From positions 476,427,159-476,491,158 of the forward strand of contig OX422221.1 in NCBI GenBank assembly GCA_949130495.1: a DNA stretch of 64,000 bases. Direction: 5' to 3'. This document shows, in pieces, positions 25,042 to 36,677 of this stretch; positions within the stretch are counted from its first letter, which is position 1; every line of letters begins with the position of its first letter. This stretch comes from Sambucus nigra. Its lineage: Eukaryota; Streptophyta; Magnoliopsida; Dipsacales; Adoxaceae. Position numbers and translations under genes: made by a program. Below the pieces are notes generated by a model. It made no database searches. It saw only the letters and a list, made by a program, of their open reading frames with translations, and was not told where the DNA came from.

Positions 25042-26037
25042 CTAGTGTGAAGCATCGGTATAAATAACAAAACCATCTCCACCATGTGGAATAGTAAGCA
25101 AAGGAGAAATTACCAACCTCTTCTTTAATTCTTCAACACTATTTTCACAATTAGAATTCCATTCAAACTTAATATCTTTCCGGGTTAATTTAGTCATTAG
25201 CAAGGCAATTGAATAAAATCCCTTAATAAACCTTCTATAATACCCAGCTAAACCCAGAAAAGTCCTCAGCTCAGTCATATTATTGGGCCTCTCCCATTTT
25301 ACAATAGCTTCTACCTTTTTAGGATCAACACATATACCATCTCCCAAAATAACATGGCCTAAAAATACAACTTGTGATAGCCAAAATTCACACTTCCTAA
25401 ACTTAGCATACAACTTCTTATCTTTAAACAAATTCAAAATAGTTATGAGATGCTTTTCATGTTCAACCATATCACTTGAATAAATCAGAATATCATCAAT
25501 AAAAACTATCACAAATGAATCAACAAAAGGATGCAGTACCAGATTCATAAGATCCATAAATACAGTTGGAGCATTAGTCACCCCAAAAGGCATCACCAAA
25601 AATTCAAAATGACCATACTGAGTACGAAAAGGAGTTTTAGAAATGTCACTCTCCTTGACCCTCAACTGATGATAACCCGATCGCAAGTCTATTTTTGAAA
25701 ACACTTTAGCACCATGTAACTAATCAAACAAATCATCTATTCGAGGTAAAGGGTACCTGTTCTTAATTGTAGCTTTATTCAGTTGCCTATAATCAATACA
25801 CAAATGCATAGTACCATCATTCTTTTTCACAAATAAAACTGGTGCACCCTATGGAGATACACTAGGTTGTATAAACCCCCTATCAAGTAAATCCTGGAAC
25901 TGAATCTTAAGTTCTTTCAATTCAACAGGTGCCATTCTATACGGTGCCATAGAAATAGGGTATGTCCCCAGTGGTAATTCAATACTAAATTCAACTTCTC
26001 TTTTTAGAGGTAACCCATGAAACTCACTAGGAAACAC
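25042..26037 (-). pseudogene. Element M: reverse transcriptase
   Basis: Minus-strand reading from 26037 gives the RT N-terminus ([19 protein letters not shown]), then [12 protein letters not shown] and the fingers/palm. After two TAG codons (in place of the usual Trp before GAPV and of Gln in the DLFDQ position) comes [13 protein letters not shown], the conserved FGVTNAP and the catalytic FIDDIL (residues 68-73 of the segment starting at 25704). It ends in the connection region ([12 protein letters not shown]). The catalytic Asp pair is intact; the stops are not tolerable. Confidence 0.8.
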
Positions 26038-26049
26038 TTCTGGAAAATC

Positions 26050-26707
26050 TCATACTATAGGAACATTAACTAATTGTAAAGCCCCCTTCGTAGTGTTAAG
26101 AACGTATGCAATAAAACCCTCACAACCCTTACATAATAATTTCCTTGTCTGAATAGCAGAAACAATGCAACTAGGAACAATTTTCCTTTCCCCCACAAAT
26201 TTAAATTCAGGCTCACCAGGCATTTTAAAAACAACTTCTTTACGAAAACAATCCATGGAGGCATAATATTTGGATAACCAGTACATTCCCAAAATTATAT
26301 CAAAATCAGAGATACCCAATGGAAGTAAATCTATAATTGTATCCCTAACCCCCCACAGTCAAAACACAATCACGAAAAATATATTCATCTACAACCATAT
26401 CCCCCATAGGGATATAAATACCCAACCCCATATCTAAACGAGTACATGGTCTATTCAGGTATACAACAAAAGAATAGGACACAAAAGAATGTGTGGAACC
26501 AGGATCAATCAAAACATAAGCACTTCTATCAGTAACAGAAAGTGCACATGCCACCACATCCAGAGTAATTTGAGCTTCTTTCATCGTAAAGACTGGTCCG
26601 CCTGGCCTGGAACCACTAGCTTGTCCTCTGCCCATACTTTTCACTACACTACCTGGAGATAACACTCTGCTTGCTACTTTACTAGGTGTTGCTGGAGTCT
26701 CTACCAA
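26050..26707 (-). pseudogene. Element M: retropepsin-like aspartic protease region
   Basis: The active-site segment reads YVLIDPGSTHSFVS; the DPG form is usual in this gypsy lineage. The flap-side region follows, with ISDFDIILGMYWLS, where family members have Asp in place of Tyr. A frameshift at the six-C run 26349-26354 joins the two halves, so the protease is broken. It would process the Gag-Pol polyprotein. Confidence 0.7.
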
Positions 26708-27823
26708 CTACGGACAATTCTTCTTAATATGCCCCACTTTATGACAATGGTAGCATTCCAATCCCTTAAGATTATGACACTCATATTTATAATTCCCTTC
26801 ATCTTTACAAAAGAAACATGTAACACCTCCTATTAGGGCCTCACCTCTTCCTGAATTTCTAACTGAACCAAAAGATCCTCCACCCCTGGTATCTCTACTA
26901 AATCTCCCCTAACCTCTACCACTATCTCCACCACCTCTCTAACATTTATGAGGTTCTATATTAACACTTCCACCCCTGCCTCCTTTAAACTGAGATGCGT
27001 CGAATCTACTTTTCTTAAAACTCCCTTTACTCGCCACCCCTTGGTTCATTTGCCTTTCTGCTATCGTGGCTTTATTCACCAGAGAAGTATAATCTTCTAA
27101 TTCATTAGTAGCCACTCTATTTTAAATCGGCCAAATCAATCCATCTTAAAACTTACTACATTTATCTTCTCCATCCTTCACATAGTTACTAGAAAATCTA
27201 GACAAATCTATAAATTTATCCTCATACTCCCTAACAGACATTTTCCCTTGGGTCAAATTTATAAATTCTCCCACCTTCTCCCTCCTATAAACTTTAAGGA
27301 AATACTATACATACAAATCTTTAATAAATTCAGCCCAAGTATAACATCAGTTCTTTCATCCTGGGAACCAGATGGTTACTGTATTCCCACCAATATTTGG
27401 CCTCCCCTTGCAGCCTAAACACAACCAAATTTACTTTCTGGTTATCTGGAACTTTCATCACTGCAAAGTTGGTCTCTAGATCTGTGACCCACATCTCAGC
27501 TTCTGTAGGTTCTACTAACCCTGAATATTCTAGAGGATTCAACTTCAGGAACTTCTCATGCATGGAATCTTTCATTTCCTTTCTTGCCTCTTTCTCAATT
27601 TTAGCTATAATTTTTATTCTAGATATTTAGTATGTTGCTCTGCCATTAATGTCATATTTCTTTCCTATTGTTCTGCCATCCTCAGTATTATTTGTTCCAT
27701 TATTTGCATCTCTGTAGGCTGCTCTTGCTCTCTAGACCTTCCGGCAACACTCTGCTCTATTTCAGTATCCTCTGTATGAGAAGCTACTCTCTCTTCTCTA
27801 TGTTCTCCATTCCTGGGTTCCAT
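26708..27823 (-). pseudogene. Element M: gag with zinc knuckle
   Basis: The probable start is the ATG at 27821-27823 (MEPRNGEHRE), 156 bases inside the primer-binding site. A Gln/Glu-rich leader is followed by the retrotransposon gag core at 27330-27575 (LNPLEYSGL to QGEAKYWWE). The Cys/His-rich nucleic-acid-binding knuckle is at about 26710-26780. Several stops interrupt it, including a TAG in the leader after MAEQ. Confidence 0.65.
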
Positions 27824-27978
27824 CTAAAATTATCTGTAATACAACAAACTTCTAACAATCAATACAAACAGTTTATAACACTAAACTATTGGTTAGTACA
27901 TGAATAATTCATAAATATAAAATCAACTCAATAACTGCCATCTAAACGTCACACGCATCTAGAGTCAATAACATAGAC

Positions 27979-27990
27979 GCTCTGATACCC
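27979..27990 (-). other. Element M: primer-binding site (tRNA-Met type)
   Basis: The minus strand reads GGGTATCAGAGC, 11 of 12 bases matching the usual TGGTATCAGAGC, five bases inside the LTR edge. It fixes the orientation of M as minus. Confidence 0.8.
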
Positions 27991-27995
27991 CTAAT

Positions 27996-28957
27996 TGTCA
28001 CACCCCAAACCCAATATCCATACTAATCATTTGTTATTAGAAAAATTAGATCATAATCTTGAGCCCATTAGAAATATAATTTGTTTCTTAATATTTTTCT
28101 ACATAATGTGCATAATGAACATAATATTATTCTTATACCATAATGAAATCAATATCAGAGTCATAATTAAGAGGACATATAATACTATGATTAACTATGA
28201 TAAAATTTTACAATCATCAACTCAATCCATGCTGATGCAATATATATACAATGTGTGAGTATAATAAAATCTTCAGTGTGACAATGATAAAATCTCCATA
28301 TTTAAACCTCAGCTCTTTCCAACGGTGAAACTCTCAAAGTTACCGGTCATATGGTATACTAGCTGGCAGCGTACAAACCTGAAATTGTTAAAATATAAAT
28401 CGTAAGCATTAAGCTTAGTGAGGTTCTCCTTCCCTACAATGAAATAACAATTCTATATCGAATATGTGGATATAAAATCCGAACAATCCTGCCCATTGGA
28501 AATAACAAATCCTGGATCATAAGATCCAAATAATTCTGCCCATTGGCAATAATAAATCCTGGATTATAAGACCCAAATAATTATGCCCGTTGGTAATAAC
28601 AAATCCTAGATCATAAGATCCAAATAATTCTTCCCATTGGCAATAACAAATCCTTGATCATAAGACCCAAATAATTCTTCCCATTGGCAATAAAAAATCC
28701 TGAAGACCTAGGTATTCAAATAAATCCTCTCTTAGAGCTATATTCATATTTATATATGAATCAAATCATAAGTACACTCACCTTGACAACTTATCAGGAT
28801 TTTCCTTTTCTTTTGTTCGACACTTATTCAACCGGTTCTTCTTCCCTTCCTATCATTCTTACACTACTTGTATCACCATAAGAAAATAAAAAATCCAAGG
28901 AATATCGCAAACATAACTCAATTCATAAGCATCATATGATTCTATTTAAATCATTTA
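27996..28957 (-). mobile_element. Element M: 5' LTR, piece 1
   Basis: Begins TGTCACACCCCAAACCC on the plus strand and is collinear with 20868-21833 of the other LTR. It stops at TCATTTA, where the CACTA insertion starts; the last three bases (TTA) are the target duplication. It contains the 47-48 bp minisatellite at about 28491-28705. Confidence 0.85.
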
Positions 28958-28971
28958 CACTACAAGAATTT
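28958..28971 (+). repeat. CACTA terminal inverted repeat, left
   Basis: CACTACAAGAATTT, perfect over 14 bases with the right end. Weaker similarity continues inward to a shared AGCAACA. Confidence 0.95.
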
Positions 28972-29084
28972 GAACCATCAGCAACATACAAATTATGTTG
29001 CTAAAGTGAGAATTTTGCTGCTAAAAGGTATCGACAACAGATTTCACTCTGTTGCCAGCTTGTTGCCCATTGCCTGTCTAGGAA

Positions 29085-29540
29085 ACCCTTTGGCAACACA
29101 GCAGGCTTGTGTTGCTGAAAGTATACTTTTGACAACACGCAATTGTGTTGCCAAAAGTATTTTTTAATTTGTCAAATTTATAATAAAAAATATTATTTGT
29201 GTTGCCAAAAGTCACTCAAGAGAAACAAAAAAAGTTGTGTTGCCAAAAGCTATAGCTTTTGGCAACACAGGAGTTGTGTTGCCAAAATGCTATACCTTTG
29301 GCAACACAAGAGTTGTGTTGCCAAAGGTACGACTTTTGGCAACACAAGAGCTGTGTTGCCAAAGGTATAGCCTTTTGGCAACACAGCTCTTGTATTGCCA
29401 AAAGTCGTACCTTTGGCAACACATCTCTTGTGTTGCCAAAATACATACCTTTGGCAACCAAACATGTGTTGCCATATCCAAAGTGATAGATGTAGATGAT
29501 AACGTTTAGAGACAAAAAATTGTGTTGCCAAACGTACAAT
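29085..29540. repeat. CACTA left subterminal repeats
   Basis: More than a dozen copies of TGTGTTGCCAAAAG-type motifs and their complements, many arranged as back-to-back hairpins. One is a perfect 34-bp palindrome at 29236-29269 (half-site TGTGTTGCCAAAAGCTA). The apparent small frames here arise from the repeats. Confidence 0.9.
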
Positions 29541-30910
29541 ATTTTTATTTATTACCTATTATTTTTTTCGCAATTGTAAGAACTTTTAAACCTGCACTTT
29601 TTTCATCAAACGTGCAACCTTCTAATCCAAAATAACATTACGCATTTTCATACAATCATAAGTAATACAAAATTCCGCAATTTTCAACCAAATCTGATAA
29701 ATATGAATTACAAAATAATATTTCATCACAATCCAAGTATAAAGGTACAAAATAAATGTCTCCCAAATAAGAACCTAACAAAATATGTAAACATGATCTA
29801 GCCTAATACATTAACACATTAAAATATGTTAAAAAAATCCACGTAAACTAAAACGACGACAATATCGCTCCCCTACATTATAAGAAACCGCAGCTCCAAG
29901 CCACCACGAACATAATAACTCCAAGCAAAATCCATCATAACCTGCACAAGATACAAAATTAAATTACTACATGGGTTTGTATAACTTCAAAAGCATGTAT
30001 GTTTGACTTGATCAATTTAAAACACTATTTAATTTCAGAAAATTTCGGCAGAGTTTCCTTTGTTTATTCATGAAATCCAACATGTTTTTAACATTAAAAT
30101 AAACCCAACAGCAAAAAATGCAGCTAAACCACCATTAAATCCCTTTCGCCAATTTAATATCTAAAAATAGTATCCGAGTAGCTACATAAACTTAAATAAG
30201 TATCCGAGTAGCTACGTACCTCAATCCTCCGTATCCATTGATGTTTTCATGTGTCGCAAATCCATTTTCATTCTACACAAAATACAAAATAAATTATAAT
30301 CTATCCGACTTCAAAAGATAATAATAATTTATAACTATTATAGTTATATATATATATAAACATTTATATATAACTATAAAAACAAAGTGTCTAAAAAAAT
30401 ATTTATATATATATAACTATAATAATCAAATTCACTGTGTCTAAAAAAAATAAAGTGTCAATTTTTAAAATAAATTAGGCATAGTCTCCTTTGTTTATTG
30501 GACTATCCACCCTTTTTAAGGGGTAACGACAAATCCACCAATATAAAAAAAAATCCCAAATTCGTCTAACAAAAGGTTCAATGAAACAAAATTCTTATTG
30601 GACCGTGTCCGATGTGAACTAACCAACTTTCACGTGTTCACTTCCATGGAGACATCACCATGGTACATCAAATAGCACTCCATAGCTTCATTTTTTCCAC
30701 GTGGAATGGGACTAGAGAGAATCATTTGAAAAACCATAATGTATATATATACTGGGAAAAAAAAGCTACAAAACCATTGAAATTCCAAGACACATGTTAA
30801 CATTACATACTGGACTGCAATGGAGAAACAAAAATAACAAGCATTCTAGTCAACGAGAGGGTCCCGACTTGCTTATGTGTCGACAAAACTACAAGTATCG
30901 TACATGTCGT
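29541..30910. other. CACTA left interior spacer
   Basis: AT-rich sequence with no convincing long frame. A 17-bp direct repeat (AGTATCCGAGTAGCTAC) occurs at about 30169 and 30200. On the minus strand two short splice-bounded segments can be drawn (about 30222-30273 and 29873-29941); see the separate entry. Confidence 0.5.
29873..30273 (-). other. Possible 3' exon pair of a lost CACTA gene
   Basis: On the minus strand, TTTTGTGTAG precedes a 52-bp segment (30273-30222) readable as NENGFATHENINGYGGL, followed by a GTACGT donor. Downstream, CTTGTGCAG precedes a short open segment (29941-29873; VMMDFAWSYYVRGGLELRFL) ending in TAG. No homologue is recognised and the pieces are too short to be convincing. 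They could be the relic 3' end of a transposase-type gene whose middle was lost, or chance. Confidence 0.2.
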
Positions 30911-31183
30911 ATATATATATATATATATAAAACAGTGTATATAACTGGTTTATGTATGTGTATGTATATACATAAAACAGTGTATATAACTGTTTTATAT
31001 ATGTATATATTTATGTATGTGTATATATATATACATAAAACAGTGTATATACATATATAAAACAGTTATATACACTGTTTTATGTATATATATATACACA
31101 TACATAAATATATACATATATAAAACAGTTATATACACTGTTTTATGTATATACATACACATACATAAACCAGTTATATACAC

Positions 31184-31208
<25 letters not shown>
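30911..31208. repeat. Large imperfect AT-rich inverted repeat
   Basis: The left arm starts near 30929 (AAAACAGTGTATATAACTGG) and is mirrored by the right arm ending near 31190 (CCAGTTATATACACTGTTTT). The arms are about 120 bp around a central loop of roughly 30 bp near 31050-31080 and are flanked by (TA)n. It should form a long hairpin. Confidence 0.8.
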
Positions 31209-31265
<57 letters not shown>

Positions 31266-31589
31266 TTTATATATAATTGTTATGTATATATATATACACA
31301 GTTTATATATAACTGTTATGTATATATATATATATATATACATATATATATACATAATAGTTATCACAGTTTATATACAGTATGTATATATATATATATA
31401 ACAGTTATCACAGTTTATATACATATATACTGTGTATATAAACTGTGATAATTGTTATGTATATATATATACACATATATATACATAACAGTTATATATA
31501 AACTGTGTGTATATATATATACACAGTTTATATATAACCATATATATACTGTGTATAACTGTGTATATATAATATAACCATATATATAC

Positions 31590-31629
<40 letters not shown>

Positions 31630-31650
31630 ACAATTATATATATATATAGC
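31209..31650. repeat. AT-rich microsatellite with further palindromes
   Basis: (TA)n runs (including to 31260 and around 31601-31624) are interspersed with CACAGTTTATATA and its inverse AACTGTG in both orientations. Apparent Tyr/Ile frames here are not genes. Confidence 0.9.
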
Positions 31651-32098
31651 CCCTTAGTGTTGGAATGCTATGGGGGGGGGACCTTAATGGGATCACTGAT
31701 CCCTTATTGGTGTTTTGAGGTCTATTCCTAGTCAGTACTTCATCTTTTTCATCATGTGTGTAACGTTGTAGCACTCGTACATGGATTAGAGCGATGGAAT
31801 ATGTTCCTTAGTGCCGTTAGAGATGACTTGTACATGCGGTTCTAACTGGAAACCACTAATGTAAATGTCCTTACCTTTGTGTTGAATTTATAGGACTAAA
31901 GTATTGGTTCCTTCTCCTTAGAGTAGGTATCACATGAAAAAGCGATTAAGTTTTCTCCATAGAAGAATTTTAACTTTTGATGTAATGAAGAAGCAACCTC
32001 CCTGATCGCATTAAGCCATGACCTACCTAATTATAGGTTGAAGGAGGTCGGTATTTTAATTACTTAAAACTCTGTGAGGCTGTCAAGCGGGATAATTG
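31651..32098. other. Unassigned segment left of the satellite
   Basis: About 450 bp of ordinary-composition sequence with a G run at 31671-31679. No frame, splice pattern or repeat that I recognise. It may be a relic of pre-satellite CACTA sequence. Confidence 0.4.
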
Positions 32099-35000
32099 CT
32101 AGTTCCTACGAGTCGCATTGGTCCCGTGCGAGGTGTTCGTGACTCATACGGGACCGTTTTGTGGTTGTTTAACGTTTTCACCCTTCGATGGCATGTATTT
32201 ATGCATAAGTCTAATTTTTTGCAAATTTACGTCGTACACTCAAATCGGGAGCCCCGTGACTATGCGGTCGGTTCCTACGAGTCACATTGGTCCCGTGCGA
32301 GATGTTCGTGACTCTTATGGGACCGTTTTCTGGTTGTTTTATGTTTTCACCATTCGATGGAAGGTTTTTATGCTTAAGTATAATTTTTTAGAAATTTACG
32401 TCGTACACTCAAACCGGGAGCCCCGTGACTACGCGGTTGATTCCTACGAGTCACATTGGTCCCGTGCGAGGTGTTCATGACTCTTACGGTACCGTTTTGT
32501 GGCTGTTTTACGTTTTCACCCTTCGATGGCATGTATTTATGCATCAGTCTAATTTTTTACAAATTCACGTCGTACACTCAAACCGAGAGCCCCGTGACTA
32601 CGCAGTCGGTTCCTACGAGTCGCATTGGTCCTGTGCGAGGTGTTCATGACTCTTACGGGACCGTTTTGTGGTTGTTTTACGTTTTTACCCTTCGATTGCA
32701 TATTTTTATGCTTAAGTCTATTTTTTGCAAATTCACGACGTACACTCAAACCGGGAGCCCCGTGAATACGCGGTCGGTTCCTAAGAGTCCCATTGGTCCC
32801 GTACAAGGTGTTTGTGACTCTTACGGTACCATTTTGTGGCAGTTTTACGTTTTCACCCTTTGATGGAATGTTTTTATGCTTAAGTCTAATTTTTTGCAAA
32901 TTCACGTCATACACTCAAACCGGGAGCCCCGTGACTACGCGGTCCTTATCCTACGAGTCGCATTGGTCTCGTGCGAGGTGTTCGTGACTCTTACGGGACC
33001 GTTTTGTAGTTGTTTAACGTTTTCACCCTTCAATGGCATATTTTTAAGCATAAGTCTATTTTTTTGCAAATTCATGTCGTACACTCAAACCGGGAGCCCC
33101 GTTACTACGCGGTCGATTCCTACGAGTCACATTGGTCCCGTGCGAGGTGTTCGTGACTCTTACGGTAGAGTTTTGTGGCTGTTTTGCATTTTCACCCTTT
33201 GATGACATCTTTTTATGCAGTCTAATTTTTTGCAAATTCACGCCGTACACTCAAATCGGGAGCCCCGTGACTACGCGATCGGTTCCTACGAGTCACATTG
33301 GTCCCGTGCGAGGTGCTCATGACCGTTACGGGACCGTTTTGTGGTTGTTTTACGTTTTCACCCTTCAATGACATATTTTTATGCATAAGTCTATCTTTTG
33401 CAAATTCACGGCGTACACTCAAACCGAGAGCCCCGTGAATAGGCGGTCGATTCCTACGAGTCGCATTGGTCCGGTGCAAGGTGTTCGTGACTCTTACGGT
33501 ACTGTTTTGTGGCAGCTTTACATTTTCACCCTTCGATGGCATGTTTTAATGCACAAGTCTAATTTTTTGCAAATTCACGTCCTACACTCAAACCGGGAGC
33601 CCCGTGACTACCCGGTCCGGTTCCTACGAGTCGCATTGGTCCCATGCAAGGTGTTCGTGACTCTTATGGGACCGTTTTGTGGCAGCTTTACGTTTTCACC
33701 CTTCGATGGCATGTTTTAATGCACAAGTCTAATTTTTTGCAAATTCACGTCCTACACTCAAACCGGGAGCCCCGTGACTACGCAGTCCGGTTCCTACGAG
33801 TCTCATTGGTCCCATGCAAGGTGTTCGTGACTCTTATGGGACCGTTTTGTGGCAGTTTTACGTTTTCACCCTTCGATGGCATGTTTTTATGCATAAGTCT
33901 AATTTTTTGCAAATTCACGTCGTACACTCAAACCGGGAGCCCCGTGACTACGCGGTCGGTTCCTACGAGTCGCATTGGTCCCGTGCGAGGTGTTCGTGAA
34001 TCTTATGGTACCGTTTTGTGGCTGTTTTATGTTTTTATCCTTCGATGGCATGTTTTTATGATTAAATCTATTTTTTTGTAAATTCACGTCGAACACTCAA
34101 ACAGGGATCCTCGTGACTACGCGGTCGGTTCCTACTAGTCGTATTGGTCCCGTGCGAGGTGTTCGGGACTCTTACGTGACCGTTTTGTGGATGTTTATCA
34201 TTTTCACCCTTCGATTGCATGTTTTTATGCTTAAGTCTATTTTTTGCAAATTTACGTCATACACTCAAACCGAGAGCCCCGTGACTACGCGGTCGGTTCC
34301 TACGAGTCACATTGGTCCCGTGCGAGGTGTTCGTGACTCTTACGGTACCATTTTGTGGATGTTTTACGTTTTCACCCTTCGACGGCATGTTTATATGCAT
34401 AGGTCTAATTTTTTACAAATTCACGTCGTACACTCAAACCGGGAGCCCCGTGACTATGCGTTCGGTTCCTAAGTGTCACATTGGTCCCGTGCGAGGTGTT
34501 CGTGACTCTTACGGTACCATTTTGTGGATGTTTTACATTTTCACCCTTCGATGGCATGTTTTTATGCATAGGTCTAATTTTTTACAAATTCACGTCATAC
34601 ACTCAAACCGGGAGCCCCGTGACTACGCGTTCGGTTCCTAAGTGTCACATTGGTCCCGTGCGAGGTGTTCGTGACTCTTACGGTACCATTTTGTGGATGT
34701 TTTAGGTTTTCACCCTTCGATTGCATGTTTTTATGCATAAGTCTAATTTTTTGCAAATTCATGTCGTACACTCAAACCGGGAGCCCCGTGACTACGCGGT
34801 CAATTCCTACGAGTCACATTGGTCCCGTGCGAGGTGTTCGCGACTCTTACGGTACCGTTTTGTGGCTGTTTTACGTTGTCAACATTCGATGGAATGTTTT
34901 TAGCCATAAGTCTAATTTTTGGCAAATTCACGTCGTACACTCAAATCGGGAGCCCCGTGACTACGCGGACGGTTCCTACGAGTCACATTGGTCCCGTGCG

Positions 35001-36677
35001 AGGTGTTCGGGACTCTTACGGTACTGTTTTGTGGCTGTTTTATGTTTCCACCCTTCGATGGCATGTTTTTCTGCTTATGTCTAATTTTTTGCAAATTCAC
35101 GTCGTACACTCAAACCGGGATCCCCGTGACTACGCGGTCGGTTCCTACGAGTCGCATTGGTCCCGTGTGAGGTGTTCGTGACTCTTAAGGTAGAGTTTTG
35201 TGGCTTTTTTTCATTTTCACCCTTCGATGACATGTTTTTATGCTTAAGTCTAATTTTTTGCCAATTCACGCCGTACACTCAAACCGGGAGCCCCGTGACT
35301 ACGGTCGATTCCTACGAGTCCTATTGGTCCCGTGCGAAAATGTTCGTGACTGTTACGGTACCGTTTTCTGGTTGTTTTACGTTTTCACCCTTCGAGGGCA
35401 TGTTTTTATGAACAATTCTAATATTTTGCAAATTCATGTCGTACACTCAAACCGGGAGCCCCGTGACTACGCGGTCGGTTCCTACGAGTCGTATTGGTCC
35501 CGTGCGAGCTGTTCGCGACTCTTACGGGACCATTTTGTGGCAGTTTTACGTTTTCAGCCTTCGATGGCATGTTTTAATGCATAAGTCTATTTTTTTTCAA
35601 ATTCACGTCGTACACTCAAATCGGGAGCCCCGTGACTACGCGGTCGGTTCCTACGAGTCACATTGGTCCCGTGCGACGTGCTCGTGACTCTTAAGGGACC
35701 GTTTTGTGGATGTTTTACGTTTTCAGCCTTCGATGGCATGTTTTTATGCATAAGTCTATTTTTTTGTAAATTCACGTCGTACACACAAACCGGGATTCCC
35801 ATGACTACGCAATCGGTTCCTACGAGTCGCATTGGTCCCGTGCGAGGTGTTCGTGACTCTTACGGTACCGTTTTGTGGTTGTTTTACGATTCTACCATTC
35901 GATTCCATGTTTTTATGCTTAAGTCTTTTTTTTTGCAAATTCACGTCGTACACTCAAATCGGGAGCAACGTGACTACGCGGTCGGTTCCTACGAGTCACA
36001 TTGGTCCCGTCCGAGGTGTTCGTGACTCTTACGGGACCATTTTGTGGTTGTTTTACATTTTCACCCTTCGATGGAATGTTTTTATGTATAAGTCTAATTT
36101 TTTATAAATTCACGTCGTACACTCAAACGGGGAGCCCCGTAACTACGCGGTCGGTTCCTACGAGCCGCATTGGTCCCGTGCGAGGTGTTTGTGACTCTTA
36201 CGGGATGGTTTTGCGGTTATTTTACATTTTCACCCTTCGATTCCATGTTTTTATGCTTAAGTCTAATTTTTTGCAAATTCACGTCTTACACTCAAATCGG
36301 GAGCACTGTGACTATGCGGTCGGTTCCTACGAGTCGCATTGGTCCCGTGCAAGGTGTTCGTGTCTCCTACGGTATCGTTTTGTGGCTGTTTTATGATTTC
36401 ACCCTTCGATGGCTTGTTTTTATGCATAAGTCTAATTTTTTACAAATGCAAGTCGTACACTCAAACCGGGAGCCCCGTGACTACGCGGTGCGGTTCCTTC
36501 GAGTCGCATTGGTCCCGTGCGAGGTGTTCGTAACTCTTATGGTACCCTTTTGTGGTTGTTTAACATTTTCACCATTCGATGGAATGTTTTTATGCTTAAG
36601 TCCAATTTTTTGAAAATTCCTGTCGTAAACTCAAATCGGGAGCCCCTTGACTACGCGGTCGGTTCCTAAGAGTCACA

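Noticed and set aside
29216..29539. Overlapping frames with repeated CCQK / LATQ motifs
   Set aside because: Translations of the subterminal TTGGCAACACA repeats of the CACTA element.
30911..31650. Tyr/Ile-rich open frames (also at 8788-9013 and 53318-53690)
   Set aside because: They arise from TA dinucleotide microsatellites.
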